64,000 nucleotides of DNA. Source: Anniella stebbinsi. Its lineage: Eukaryota; Chordata; Lepidosauria; Squamata; Anniellidae. The stretch lies in contig JARDYH010000003.1 in NCBI GenBank assembly GCA_029215795.1, positions 19,074,001 to 19,138,000 on the forward strand, given 5' to 3'. Made by a program: the position numbers and the translations under genes. Positions 1 to 12,356 of this stretch are shown here, piece after piece; position 1 is the stretch's first letter; every line of letters begins with the position of its first letter. The notes under the pieces are model-generated. The model was not told the DNA's origin. It saw nothing but the letters and a program-made list of their open reading frames with translations, and searched no databases.

Positions 1-81
1 GGTTTGTTGAATTTAGCACTCTCTTACCCGTTGAGCTACAAAACATTTTTCTTGCCACTCTCCTATATATATTCCTAAGCA

Positions 82-132
82 TTTATTTAACTATTTATTT
101 ATTACATTTTTATACCACCCAATAGCCAGAGT
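82..132 (-). repeat. LINE 3' tail fragment, L2-like
   Basis: A TTTATTTATTACATTT stretch is followed by TATACCACCCAATAGCC. This is the A-rich end and terminal motif that recur in reverse complement at 13.2, 16.1, 21.7 and 49.0 kb. Short and diverged. Confidence 0.5.
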
Positions 133-135
133 ATT

Positions 136-983
136 TCCCCAGTTAGATATAAAAACACTTAATGTAATATCAATAGAGTAAACCCACTCTGCCAATAATC
201 TAAAATAAAGTACATTGTCTTCAGGTCAATTAATAGCTTGATTCTAAGACCTGATTGATGTAACACTAATAAAAACTCTTAGGGAGTATATCAACTTTGA
301 CACCAATATAATATTGGTGTTCTGCAGAGAAGTTACTATTTTGTTGCAGCTTGGTGGGCCAGTGGAGAATTATAGTACTGAGATGCCTGTTAGGTTAAAT
401 TCTAGTGCTGGCCTTCAGTTTAACAGTATCATGAATCCAGGTATTAAATTGTCGTCTCCTTGGGGGGAAAAGATTAATATGGGGGGGGGGGGGGTTAATG
501 TTGGAAAATGTGAAGTATTTTGTTAAATATGACATACTGGCACAGTTTTAATAGTTAAAACAAAATGTCAGAAAATGTAAAAGCTCAGCTGCTTCTAACA
601 GGAATTAAGCCACACAGCAGAAACTCCTTATTACAGCATACATTTTACCGCCAAGTCATCCAAAATACTGCATACACCAGCTATGAAATCTTTACAATAG
701 CTTTTTACAAGTAATTAATGTAGCATATGCCATCTTATATATTAATTATATTAAATCCAGCGTTATAGCAGCTAAAACTAGGAGTTCAACCACTGCAAAC
801 TAATGCTACCACGAGAACTGTAATTTTTATATTTCCTGACTTTATTTCATTATTTGCAAAATAAATGTTCTCCAGTGCCTCAGCAATTTGCATTTAGTTA
901 ACTTTTAAAGGGAATGTAAAACAGCTGTGGTATTGTGGAATACAAAAAGAAGTTGTAGAACGTTGTGTAAAATATCTAACAAG
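136..983. other. No gene recognised; AT-rich unique-looking sequence
   Basis: Only short chance open frames are seen. The one notable item is a run of 14 G at 481-494. No exon, SINE or LINE signature was recognised. Confidence 0.6.
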
Positions 984-1070
984 ACAATTCTTTGCATGTT
1001 ACTCAGAAGTAAATCTCACCCTGAGTCCAAAGGAGGTTACATTAAGGTAAGTATGCACAGAATTTCAGCC
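984..1070. mobile_element. Short palindromic MITE relic (family P1)
   Basis: Diverged copy of a roughly 90-bp palindrome. It shows TTTGCATG, then ACTCAGAAGTAAATC and, after the centre, GTAAGTATGCACAG. Better copies lie at 18536, 28392, 32850 and 50070. The family centres on a near-palindrome of the type AAGTCCCATTG/CAATGGGACTT. Confidence 0.55.
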
Positions 1071-1744
1071 TTTGTTATATATCCTAAAAATACAAAGCCA
1101 ACAATTAGCTTTGGCTATATTCTCCCTCAGTTCTTGGCTTTTAATCTTACCTCTGTAGGTCTTTTTTTTTTTACAGATTTTCTCTGAGAATAACCCAGTT
1201 TACGATTTCATTTCTGCTTTCCCCCCTCTATTTTTTGTCTAAAGGTTAAAGGGGAAATAAAGCTTAAGCATGCCTCCAAAATTAATCTTGAGCTTACAAA
1301 ACCAACGATTAGCTTTGTTTGTGTACTTTACTTAATGCTTCCTAAGGATGGTACATATTTTTTTGAAATCAAGGTATTTATATCAAAAGTAATTACTATC
1401 TGAAGTAAAATATTATAGGATCCATGATAACCACGTTGTTAAAAAATAATTTCTGCCAGAAAATGAGAGGATAAGTTGACTACATTATACATTTAAACTA
1501 AGTTCATATCAATTCAACTAACTACCATGGCTCTAAGGAACTGTAAGCACTATATTTCTATGAAACTACTAGAAATTCTCAGAACATCCACAAAAAAGAC
1601 ACTGGAGCCTAAGTGCCTAGACGTGCCACAGAGTTATATAGAATTACCATGTATGGAAGAAATGGTGGGAGAATACCTCAATCCTGTCAGAAGCAGCAAG
1701 ATTACCTCAAAGACCACCTGGGTCTATGAGACACTTGATTGTAT
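1071..1744. other. No gene recognised
   Basis: Unassigned AT-rich DNA with scattered stops in all frames. A chance frame from 1527 runs on into the MITE at 1846 and is not supported as a gene. Confidence 0.6.
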
Positions 1745-1825
1745 AAAGGGTGCAATCCTATGCTTGTTTAGACAGAAAAAAGCCCCACACCTCTCAGCAT
1801 TCCCCAGCCAGGAATTCTGGGGACT
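1745..1825. repeat. Half copy of a GTGCAATCCTATGC palindromic repeat (family P2)
   Basis: Contains GGTGCAATCCTATGCTTG, TTTAGACAGAAAAAAG and CCCCAGCCAGGAATTCTGGG. The same modules occur in reverse complement at 20564-20640 and in a complete palindromic form at 60030-60108. Confidence 0.55.
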
Positions 1826-1845
1826 GATGCAAAGGATTTCACCAT

Positions 1846-2342
1846 GGGAGAGTTTAGATGACATATTAGGCAATGGAGGGGGAATAACACACTCACTGTG
1901 CGTTATTTTCCCGGTGCCCGACACACAACATGTTGCCCCTCCCCGTCACATGGCTGAAAGTCCAGGCATCCTTCTGGGCTGCTGGTGCTCCTCCCTCCCC
2001 TCTTCCTCAGTCCTCCGGCCTTATTCCATCATGCACTTCAAGTTCTGCCGGCTGTATAGGAGCGGCCAGGGTTTTTCAGTCATTCCTGCTGGTGAACTCT
2101 ATGACCGACTGGAGTAGTACACGGAGAGAGGGGGGATCCCAACACATGACATTTTAAACAACGGGTTTCAGGATAAACTACGGAGCAGCACGTTGTTTTC
2201 CCCCGTTGTTTAATGCACCAAAATAGCGTACTGTCAGTTGTGTGTCTGTTGTGTGTTGTTTGACCCACGACACAATAATCAACACAACTGACAGTTACCT
2301 CTCCCCCCGCTCCGTTGATTATTGTGTTGTCTGAACTAAGCC
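1846..2342 (+). mobile_element. Non-autonomous DNA transposon (MITE), family C copy 1
   Basis: 497-bp element flanked by a 3-bp direct repeat CAT (1843-1845 and 2343-2345). The ends are imperfect terminal inverted repeats: the left begins GGGAGAGTTTAGATGACAT and the reverse complement of the right end begins GGCTTAGTTCAGACAAC. Inside are CACGGAGAGAGGGGG, a TTTAAACAACGGG block and GTACTGTCAGTTGTGTGT, all shared in the same order with the element at 23793-24301. There is no coding capacity. The 3-bp duplication fits a PIF/Harbinger-type transposase acting in trans; that assignment is inference. Confidence 0.85.
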
Positions 2343-2345
2343 CAT

Positions 2346-3572
2346 GTGTTATTCTTCTGCGGTTGAAGAACATAGGGGGAGGGGGAAATCAGTAGAGTTA
2401 CAGTAAAAGGAGTAATGTCTTACTTTGCCTTATACAAGCTCTTGGAAAAGTTGAAACCTGTCAGGTGAGGGAAGCAGCAAGAGGTTAACTGGAACAGGAT
2501 TTTAAAATACCTTTTACCTCCCTTTCAGATTTCTCTAAGGAAGAAGCCCTAAAATCATCAAAAACAAGGAAGGCTGAGATCCATAAGAACAGCACCAATC
2601 TACCAGTTTGAATCAACTGCTCTTCTATATCACTGTATGAGTAAAGCAGTGTAAAGAACTGCCAGCTACCAACGTATATTTTTTAGCAATTAACATTCAT
2701 ACCACCTGTCTATATTTCACTGGGACAACAGGGCAACAGAAAATCTGCATGCAGAGAAACCTTTGATTCAGATCCTCAAGATCTAAGAATGAATGGAGAA
2801 GAGAGAAGAATGGATTAGGGCAGTATTTTCCCCATCTCCATTCAGCCCTCCTCTGTTATCACTTGGTTTACCCATGGTAGGGCTTGTGGTTACACTGATG
2901 TGCTTCACTTAGGAAAATAGGGGAAGAGAGAGAGGTAGATGGAGAAGGAGTGGATTGACACGGGCAGACTCTTCTACAGGGCTGGCTGCTGAGTTAAAAA
3001 CAAGAAGAGCCTTGCCGCCAGATCAGAGCAGGACTCTTATCTAGTGAGTCCAGTATCGTATTTGCAACAGCAGTCAGCCAGATTGAGAAGTTTACAAGAA
3101 GAGCATGAAAGCAACCTCCTACACCTGTTTTCTATCCCCAGCATCTGGTGTTCAGTAATATACAGCCTTTTGGAGGTTCCATTTAGTTGTCTTGGCTGAT
3201 AGCTACTGATAGACCTGTCCCTCTGTAAATTTACTTAATCCCTTTTAAAAGCCATCTCAGAGGCTAGCTACATCTTACATGCAAATGTGTGTAAGAAAAC
3301 CCCAATTGTCACTCCTAGTAGGGGGGAAGCTTCATGGCAGTGATTTTCAGCAGGGAATCAGTGGGGAAAATAGGTGCTTAGCCATTTTCTCACCTCACAT
3401 TTCCACTGCAAGTCCACTCACCCCACCCCTCTGCCGCTTTTTCTCCCACAAGAGTTTCTTTAAATGCATGTCTAGGAAAACTGGAATTCAAAGCTGTCAG
3501 CCTTTAATGAACTCACCTGAAATTTCCAGAGTCAATGCATACTACTGTGGATATTGATAATAAATTGTTATG
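2346..3572. other. No gene recognised
   Basis: Unassigned sequence without a recognisable repeat family or coding exon. A 92-codon chance frame at 3279-3557 has no recognisable domain. Confidence 0.55.
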
Positions 3573-3660
3573 TTGTTTTATTTTATCTATCTATCTAATT
3601 TATTTTTATTATGTATTTTTATAGTCCATCCTCTCATCAAGCTGTCAAGGTAAAAACTCA
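3573..3660 (-). repeat. LINE 3' tail-like fragment
   Basis: TTTTATCTATCTATCTAA and TTTATTTTTATTATG precede TATAGTCCATCCTC. This resembles a decayed A-rich LINE tail in reverse complement. Confidence 0.35.
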
Positions 3661-4850
3661 CACCTTTAGGGTAGTTTGGGGAGTGGGCACAACCACAATC
3701 ATCAGAGGGTGGGCATCACATAGGCACAATCCACAAGAGAAATTCCTCTGAAATAAATGGAGGCTGTGCAAGAGTACTATCATGGATTGTGTCTAAATAG
3801 ATAGGAAGAAAATTATAACATGACCAATAATCTTTTAGTGATGGAAAGGCAACACACAGAACAGCAAATAATCTTTACATACAGTACAGACAATGTAATT
3901 CCTACTGACAATAAAAGGTGCTCCTTTTTAATGGATTTTCCTCTAATCCTCATAAAGCTACAGTGCCACGGTTTCCGTTAGTATTTAATTATTTAGCATA
4001 GAAAGCAGATAAACATGGAGATTAGCATCACCATAATGTTGTTGCATCCCTGGTTTCTTACACACAGCAAGATTATCCATTGTTGCATTTATTGCCTCTC
4101 CCATAATCAATTGATTCCTTCCTTCTAACAAAACAAAAAATCATAACAATCTCTTCTTCCAAACAAAACCAGCAACCAGTCAAGCAGTGTCACAGTGGGA
4201 AGAAGCTGTAACAGACCCGAGATTTCTTTTCTGTTGTCTCTTTCAGATGAGATGGCTCTGGAAGGCTGCTTTTCAGTTTAAAACAAACCAAAAAAAACCC
4301 ACATTTTTTTTCCTGAATTACCACAAAATCTAAATTTAACTATTCACTGAGCAGGGGCTTGATTCTGTGCTAGCGGTAAAGGCAAATGACATTCTCACTT
4401 ACCGGCTAATTTAGCTTTCTGTAGCTCAAGCTGCAACATCGCAGGTGCTGTGATCCCCCTCCTCACTGGCTTTGATAGGCAGATTAGTGGCCAATCACTA
4501 TCCAGGGTTTTCCCTCGCTCTAAAGTCTCCCTTCTTATCATCATCATCATTCCAAACTGTAATTAACCTGTTAGCCTGCTCTACCCAACTCAAAACATAG
4601 ATAATACTTTGTCTAAGAGAGTTCTCTCAGGGGTGAAAAGGCAGGGCTTCCTCAACAGACACGCAGAAAGCAAAGAAACGAGTCCAAACAGGGGACTTCT
4701 GTGAGTGGCAGGCAGGCTGAATCAATGTGCCTGATACTTTGTACTCTGCATAGAAACTGCCATCTTTGGGTTGATCATTACTACTATAAAAAATAGTCTT
4801 GGTGGATCAATGTGGCTGCAGACCAAAATGCCACAAAAAAAAATGATAGG
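3661..4850. other. No gene recognised
   Basis: Unassigned sequence. A short ATC/CAT triplet run lies near 4537-4551. Confidence 0.55.
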
Positions 4851-5771
4851 TCCAGGCATTTGATGGCTATGAATTTTTTAGATTAAAAGTTACAACAACA
4901 CGGAGTTTTGACAGATAAAAGAGGGAGGGGGAGGCGGGGGAGCAGGGTGCAATTGACAGCCCAAGCCTCTGTGGAAAAACTTTTGTAACTTTTAATCTAA
5001 AAAATTCATAGCCACCAAATGCCTGGACCTAACTTTCTGAAATTTCTGACAGACAACTACCCCTAACCCATCTACAAAGTGAGCAACTTTCAGACTTCTA
5101 ACTTTTAAAATAAAAAAGTTATAGCCGTTTCTTTCCTCATTGTTTCAAAAATACTTTGCCACTACATGCCTGGACCTAGCTTTCTGAAATTTCACACACA
5201 CATCAAGCAAAGTGTTACCTGTAATGTGCCCAAGTTTCCTGTTTGTATCTTTAAAAATAAAACAGTTGGAGGCATAACTGTATTTACCCCACTACTACCC
5301 ATTTTTCTAAAATTAATTGCCACACAAAGCAAGCACCTACGTTTCTGAAATTTCACACAAATAGGTCCCAATTTACCACATACAATGTGGCAAAGTTTCT
5401 TGTGTGGAACTTTAAAAATGAAAAAGTTATAGGCATGTTTGGTTTTTTATTAAAAAATTAATTGCCACAAGATGCCTGCACCAATCTCTCTGAAATTTCT
5501 CACAGATAACTACCCCTAACACATCTACAAAGTGCCCAAGTTTCATCCTTCTATCTTTAAAAATGAAAACGGTACAGGCATTTTTGTAACACAATACTAG
5601 GCTATGGGGAAAAGCATAAAAAATGGCGTCCGATTTTCCGATTTTTTCTGATCCAGATCGGACCTCGGCGAATTGGATCGGAGGGTTGGTCGGATCGGAT
5701 CGGATTCTTCCGATATTGGGGCAGATCAGATTCGGATCGTGGATCGTATCCGATCCGATGCACACCCCTAA
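4851..5771 (-). repeat. Composite repeat: inverted unit plus about four tandem units, ending in a GATCGG-rich tail
   Basis: 45-bp arms at 4851-4895 and 4983-5027 are reverse complements with one mismatch. From 5012 a unit with the anchors ATGCCTGGACCT, TTTCTGAAATTTC and a CTTTAAAAATAAAA-like block recurs about every 145-160 bp (anchors near 5019, 5166, 5328 and 5472). From about 5630 the sequence becomes rich in GATCGG/CGATCC and stops at TGCACACCCCTA. In reverse complement that end reads TAGGGGTGTGCA, like many hAT termini. Open frames here show no recognisable domain. Probably a non-autonomous DNA transposon; the 5' limit and target duplication were not found. Confidence 0.65.
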
Positions 5772-5821
5772 TAATTATAGATGTATATTTCTGATCTTAA
5801 CCTTATTTTGCGGACCGCCTA

Positions 5822-5890
5822 CAGTGCAGCCTTCTCCAACTTCATGCCCTCCAGATGTGTTGGACTACAACTCCCACATCCTATTATCAT
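5822..5890. repeat. Half of a CTCCAGATGTGTTGGACTAC-type palindromic repeat (family P3)
   Basis: Contains GCCCTCCAGATGTGTTGG followed by ACTACAACTCCCA. A complete diverged palindrome of this family lies at 43221-43362; others are at 18405 and 59425. Confidence 0.6.
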
Positions 5891-7227
5891 CATCAAATTA
5901 GTGTGAGTTGTCAGAGTTGCCATCCTTCAGGACTCAGTTTACTCCAGTTTTCAACTGCTAAATCTTTGACTGGGTGATGTTTAATCTTCTGAGCGATATG
6001 CTGCACCAACGGAGGGGCAATGGCGGCACCCCCCCCCCCACAAATTTATCTCTCCCACCTGCTCACTGATATATTTTCTTTGTTTCTTTCAGAAATCTAA
6101 CCTGCGAGACAAAGCTTGCCCCTGAGGTCCCACAGAGTTTGCCGCTTCTGTGCTCCACTTTTTTTCTGATGCTGACATGCTGTCAGTGTTTCTGGCGCAC
6201 ATGCAGGCACGTACAAATACAGGAACACTAAGGCTCTAGGTAGCACATAGGCTGTTGTTTCATGCTCTGCAGCTTAGACAGGCTGATTTAGGTCTGTCAG
6301 TATGAAGCAAGCACAGGATAAAAATGTTTTTCTAGTACATCTTGAACCTGAAGAGCTAACATTCCCTCAGATTTTATATTGGTACAGGACAAGCTATTAC
6401 ATAGTAAAGGAATACAGCATGTATCTGATAGAGCCTTCAGCAATATGCAATGGTGGGGAAGAAAGGCCTTGAGCAGTGAACGCTGGTATGCTACATATGT
6501 GCCCCTATTTTCTCCTGTGAATCTTGGAGGGAACCATATCAATTCTCTTAAATGTGAAATAACTTACAATTTAATAAACAAAGGGACCATATACAGTAGA
6601 GGAGGACCAAGGTTTGCTCCTACCTCTTTCATGTATTACCTACAAGGTGGGACTGTCTATGATCCAGCCCCAATAATATCACTCATTTTTAGAAGGAAAG
6701 GCCATTCAATCCCACCTACCCCATCAATGCGAGAATCTGGAATTTAGACTGTTCCTTTTTTTAAAAAAAGTTGCACACAAGCCAAAATGGCTTCCAAAAC
6801 AACAACAAAAAGAGCCAGTTCAAATCTCACCATTATTTTTGAAAGATCCAGACTAAAAAGATAGATTGATATTGATTTCAGCTTAGTACAGTCAGATACA
6901 ATTGTCTACAGTTCTTCTTACTACAAGAAATGTTAGCCATAGAGGTTTCACCCTGGAATGCAAATGTAATCTAATTTGTACACTACCTTGAATACTGCTA
7001 TAGAAGAGTTATGTGAACATGTTACATATAAATAAACAACCAAACATATGGTAACTCTAGATTAAAAGGAAAGATTATCTTTTAATTCCACCCCACCCCA
7101 CCCACACTCAAATTTGGCATAAGAAGGAAGTAGAGTACATTTGTATTGCCTGACAGGGAAAGTATCCTTCAATTTCAGACACAGTTAATTGACTGGAAGA
7201 GGATTTTTCAAAACGAATATGCAAGTT
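5891..7227. other. No gene recognised
   Basis: Unassigned; contains a short C run near 6030. A 122-codon frame at 6379-6747 has no recognisable domain and no splice context that I could defend. Confidence 0.55.
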
Positions 7228-7363
7228 TACTGATCTTATGCAAGCTTTTCTTCCACAGAATTTACTCCCAAGTAAGTGTTGATAGGAGAGCCTAAGCATA
7301 TTAACTTGGAAGTACGTTTCTTGCCAGTTAAGTGTGCATAAGATTGCAACCTTAGACAATTTA
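7228..7363. mobile_element. Family P1 palindromic MITE relic, possibly two fused
   Basis: Matches GAATTTACTCCCAAGTAAG, then AAGTACGTTTCTTGCC and GTGCATAAGATTGCAACC, the usual left and right modules of the family. Confidence 0.5.
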
Positions 7364-7553
7364 CTCATTTATTTAAAATCGCAGCTAATCTTTACATCAT
7401 TGAATCACAGACACTACAAATATAATCTTTCACAAGAATACATACTAATCAGCAATATATTTTTGCACATCATCATCGTTCATCAGTTTTGTATTCTCAA
7501 AATGATTTAATTTGTCTGCCTTTAGTGTGGCAAAGAATGAAAAAGAACAACCT

Positions 7554-8007
7554 TCAAAGGATAGCTCAGTGTGATAAAGCTTTCCATGCAGAAGATCCCA
7601 GGTTGAATCCCAAGCATCTCCAGCAGGGCTAGGAAAGAATCCTGCCTGATGCCCTGGAGAGACGCTGCCAGTCAGTCACTCTATCATTAGACAGAGTAAA
7701 GCGCCCACTTCGGGCGGCAGATACTGAGTGCAGAACGGCAGTGAGATGTCGGAAGACCAAGCTGTGTATGCCACTCAGCTTGGTCTCTGCCCCCTAAGCT
7801 GCTGCCCTCAGGTGAGATGAAGAACACTTTCCTATTTTCAGTGTTGAAGTAAGATTCAAATGCTAGTTCAATCCAGTTGGCTTCTTCACATGGAATGTGC
7901 CCCCCCTCCAATCTTCTCCTTTGCCTAAGGCAGCAAAATGTACCAACAGCACTGGGCTGCATGGACTAATGGTCTGACTCAGTATGGGCAGCTTGCTATG
8001 TTCTTAT
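7554..8007 (+). mobile_element. tRNA-derived SINE interrupted by another repeat
   Basis: The head reads GGATAGCTCAGTG...AAGCTTTCCATGCAGAAGATCCCAGGTTGAATCCC, which contains A- and B-box-like internal promoter blocks (B box near GGTTGAATCCC). The body has CCCTGGAGAGACGCTGCC, and the tail GGACTAATGGTCTGACTCAG followed by GGCAGCTTGCTATGTTC is the usual 3' end. Between about 7697 and 7945 sits unrelated sequence with GCGCCCACTTCGGGCGGC at its left end, presumably a later insertion. The head is not a functional tRNA gene: it lacks a complete cloverleaf and continues directly into SINE body. Confidence 0.75.
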
Positions 8008-9014
8008 GACAATGCAACTTAAATTCCAAGTTAGTCCCACTGGATTTTATTGAATTTTTTATGCAAGCCAGGAATAAGGTTGAGAGAATAAATTGCTGAA
8101 AAAATATAAGAAATAATTAAGCCTTAATTGCTACAGAAATACCAAGACAAAACTACTAGCCCATTTTGATGTCGTTGTTGTTGTTTTTAAAGCATGGGTT
8201 TTATGTACGCTGTTCTTAAATGTTATTTGATTCATGCAGACAAAAGTAATACACGAACCAACGGAAGCAGATAAAGTCCAACAGCAAAGTTCTCGGTAGT
8301 GGCAGCCTGAGAAAGTACTGCCAAAATCCTAGAGCTTGTGGCTGCCTTTACTGGCACTTCACAAGTTCACACACATTGTGCTTCTCAGCATTACCAGGTG
8401 CACAGGAATAATAGCATACAGTGTGTGTGGGGGTGGGGGGGTGGGGAAGAGACTTCTCATGCTTACAAAACAAAAGTGCTATTTGAACTGGCCCAGTGTA
8501 TTCTTTGTACTCATTAGGAGGGGAAAAAGAAGATCTATGGGGGACTCCTCAGAAGTATTATCTTATTTAGAGGTTAATTGCCATGCTGATCCCAGAAGAT
8601 TATAAACACAAAATAGGTAAGGTGATCATTTTATATCTCTTGTCTCCCCATTCCTCCCCCATTCTCTCCAGAGGCCAATACAAAGAGAGATAGCTGGACG
8701 ATGTCAAAACGCTTGTTCCCCCTTTATCTTGCTCAGCACAGCCCTAAGGATCAGCTAGTTTCATTACCCTTTTTGAGCAGTTGGGCGGTGTGTGTGCGCA
8801 TTCATCTTTTGACTTAAGGCATATCACCTGTCTCCAAAAAGAACTGCAAAGTGGTGCTAGCCAACAAAGATACTTGCTATGCCTCGATACATGACATGAT
8901 CTCTTCTATAACTTTGTGCTCTGTCCCTTTCCCTAGTCAATCAGTTTCATTATTAGTTTTAAGCTTCTTTATCATTGAACTAAAATGTTATTTTAGTTAT
9001 ATGGAGTAATCATT
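8008..9014. other. No gene recognised
   Basis: Unassigned; contains a G/T-rich tract around 8421-8445. Confidence 0.55.
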
Positions 9015-9541
9015 GGCCATGTCTACACCAGGCCTTTATCCCGGGGTCGTCCCCAGGTTGCCCCTGTGTGTCCACATGATGGTAGTCAAAAAAAGGCAAA
9101 GGCAAAGGCGTAGAACTAGGGTCTTTTCTTTTCATTTTGTCCACATAATGCACAGGGGATCCCAGGATCAACCGGGGACAACCCTGGGATAACCCCGGGA
9201 GACCGGAAACTGGGGATATCTCGGTTTTTCTGTCACCCCAGGTGCTAAAATGGGCACGGAGCCGTGCGGGGTAGCTCTGTGCCCATGTGGGGGGGAAGCA
9301 ATTTTGGCATCCCTAGGATGGCACAGGGGGTTGGGAGCAGGGGTTTTTTTAAACTTACTTTTCTGCAGATCAGGGCTACGCGGCTCCTCTTCAGTGTTTT
9401 TTAAAAAATGGTGCCAAGTCATCCCTCTTTCCTTCTGGGACATCATGCAACGATGTAGACGGTGTGGGAGGATCACGGAAGCAGGAAAGTCTGAGATCCT
9501 CCCTCCTCCCTCCCCCTACACCCTTAGGTGTAGACATGTCC
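9015..9541 (+). mobile_element. Non-autonomous DNA transposon (MITE), family B copy 1
   Basis: The left end GGCCATGTCTACACC pairs with the right end, whose reverse complement is GGACATGTCTACACC. Internal blocks TTTATCCCGGGGTCG, CCACATAATGCACAGG and GGGATATC match blocks at 14478-15031 in the same order. The flanking trinucleotides (ATT and TCA) are not identical, so the target duplication has decayed or the ends are off by a few bases. GC-rich and non-coding. Confidence 0.75.
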
Positions 9542-12290
9542 TCAGTCTAAGTAAACATAATGTTTTTTAAAAAAATAAAGCTACCTACCCTTGCTATGAG
9601 GGTAAGGGTGATTTTTGTGGCAAGTTCTTGGAAGGGTTTGTAAACTGTCACTGTCTTTATTGGATATTCCAGTATGGGAGGGAGGAGGGAAACACGTATG
9701 TTGATTCGGGTTTGCTTATACATGTTGCCCATGAAGTCAGAACTGTGTGAACCATCCCATATCTGGCTTTACAAGAGAATTCAGAAGAAATGGAAGAAAT
9801 GATATCCAACACTTAGACCACTGAAGTAAGCATAAGCGACTTCTAGTACAAGACCAATAGTGTATGCTGGCACGACGGGTTTGGCACTGCACTAGAAATT
9901 GCTCATGCTAGCGCTTGTCAATGGCATAAGCAGAGCAGCAGCATTGGATACTGCCTATTTCTTCCATTTATTCTGAATATTGCCCACTAAGTCATTTTCA
10001 TATGACCTGCTAAATGTGACCGCCCATTAGATGATTTAGAAATTGAAATTTCCAACGGTATGTTTCCCTGCCCCCTAGAAAACACTACATATCCCCATTT
10101 TCAGTTTATGTTACTTTCCAAAGGAGCTCACAAAGAAATGGCAATTTTAATAATATCACAATAAAATATAATTACATATCACTTTTATACCTACAACCTG
10201 ATACTATCCTGTTGCTTCAGTAGCCTCAGGGTACGCAGGAGTATTCTATGCATGGTGTGGGACAGGGAGCCATGGCATTATAACGTCTGTAATATCTCCA
10301 ACAACTATTACTTATTTTGCCAACACTTCCCCTTTCACACATTCACTCAACAACATGGGAGCCACAACTACCCTGCAGTGTGATCTCAGGCCACTGAGGA
10401 CTGAGTGTGAATATCCTAGCCATGTGGGTGGCTGGCATGATGGTGATTTGGACCAATATGATACAGAGCTGAAAAGACACTGCGTATAAATGGCACAAAT
10501 AACCATCCTATATTATGTATGAAATTAAAGTTTTTAGAACAGTTCAAATTTGACAAAGTAGTGACCCAGATTGTTTAGCATTATTCAGCATACACAGCGC
10601 TATTCAGCATATGTACATGTATGCTTTGCTAACTTTGGTAAGTTATTATGCAGTTGCATGTGATTCACAGATCCAACTGCAATTCACAGTGACAACGCAG
10701 CTATATTTAATTCTAGAGAAACTATTTTATTTTCTATGATAATGATGTTTTGTTTTTACGTCTGCATATAGCGACCGGATTTGCACATGTGTGCTGATCG
10801 TATGCTGGGGGGCTTTGCATAATTATTACTCGTGCTGGGACAGCTTGCTGTGTTGTGCAAACCTGGAGAGGGTGGGCTGTTCTGGGGTGGCTTATTAACC
10901 ATGGCAAGAAGCCACCCTCACTGGATTCACACAAAATGGCAAGCTGCGCCGATTACGGTAACTGTGCAAATCCCCTTGGCATGTGACCAGCATGCACTGT
11001 GGGGAAAATAAGCCACTATGGTTTGTTTCCCTCTCCATGATCATGCGAACAGGCCCATGGTGAAATTCAGGGCAACTTCTGCAAAGTCAGTTTGCTCTTA
11101 AGACAGGAACACCGGAGTCCTGTCTGAAAAACTGTTTTCAAAATGCAAGTTGAGAACTGAAAGATAGGAAAGCAGCAACCAGTTCTAAAACAAAGCCAAT
11201 GCTACCCTCAAAATCGAACAAGCTGTTTTACACAAGTTTCTTTCTTTCTAACATCCACCACAATCAGTAGAAACACCTCACTTTTCATCCCGGGGGTGTG
11301 TTCCTTACCTTTTCTAACTGGACTAGGAAGAGCATTCTACTAGGCTGCAGAGTCAGGAGGCATATATAATTTCCTTGCTACAGATGAGTGTCCCAAATAT
11401 GTGGAAGCACATGAAAGGCAGCGATCAGCAACCATGTCTGACTTGCCTTCAAATAGTAATGAGGTGATCCTAGGCTTGATTATGCTGAATGCTGAAAAAG
11501 TAAAAGTAAAGTAAAAACAAATAGTACTCAAGCAATTTGACTGCAAACTCACTCCCCACTAGTACTCCCAACTAGTACTCCCACGCACTTTCTAAATCAC
11601 CTGGCTCTGAACTATATTCATTGAGCTATTTTCTCCACAAATTGTAATCCTAATTTTAAAGACATTATTAAGTCCTAGTGACATTAAACAGAAAGGTGTT
11701 TTTTTAGGATACACAAAGTCAATGCCAGCAACAAGTTGTACTGCAACACATTCCTGAAGGAAATAATTAAAGCTCTATTAAATTAGCTCCACCACAGTGC
11801 AGTGTGCAAATCTAAAGGGAGATTTTCTCCAAGCAGTGTCCAAGGAATGTAACCTGGAGATTGAAATTAGGAAGCAAAAAGTACAAAGCAAATGGCAAAT
11901 AGAAGGAGAAGGTGAAAATGGGAAAATAGGTTTGGGGTGGGGGAAATAAATAATCCCACGGACAGCTAGATTTTTGAACAGCCAAGTCATATATTCGATG
12001 CAAAAATATCTGCCCGTATAAATGGTCTACTTATGTGAGCAGTGTAACATATGACAAGAGAACAAAGGTTAGATCATGGTTCCTCTTCCATGGTTAGGAA
12101 ATCAGTTTCATGACCTCATGCAAATTCTCTCCTCATACACTATCCTGTTCACATATGCAGTGGTCTGCACATATAATGATGCATAAATTAACTCTCTGGT
12201 ATTCGCATTTGCCATCCACCACCCAAAATCTAGATTTTCCATGTATGACAGAATAAGAATTAACTATTTCCAGGGACATAGGTAGTTGTG
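9542..12290. other. No gene recognised; mixed unassigned sequence
   Basis: No coding exon or named repeat could be supported. Around 10735-11060 the base composition changes, with motifs such as TGGCTTATTAACCATGG and GTGCAAACCTGG. This may be an old DNA element but no ends were identified. Confidence 0.5.
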
Positions 12291-12293
12291 CTA

Positions 12294-12314
12294 GTCAGTC
12301 AGTCAGTCAGTCAG
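12294..12314. repeat. (CAGT)n microsatellite
   Basis: About five tandem copies of the tetranucleotide. Confidence 0.9.
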
Positions 12315-12356
12315 AGCAATAACACAGAAGTGTCATTTGGAATCTTAAAGACAAAC

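Noticed and set aside
1527..2117. 196-codon plus-strand frame
   Set aside because: Runs through a P2 repeat fragment and into the family C MITE; no domain.
5427..5765. 112-codon minus-strand frame with apparent internal periodicity
   Set aside because: Lies wholly in the 4851-5771 composite repeat; periodicity follows the DNA repeat and neighbouring units do not keep the frame open.
7554..7630. tRNA gene
   Set aside because: A/B-box-like sequence is the head of a SINE; no full cloverleaf and no 3' acceptor pairing.
9010..9544. 3-bp duplication around family B copy 1
   Set aside because: TCA occurs on both sides only if the left end is moved 2 bp outward beyond the inverted repeat; not accepted as evidence.
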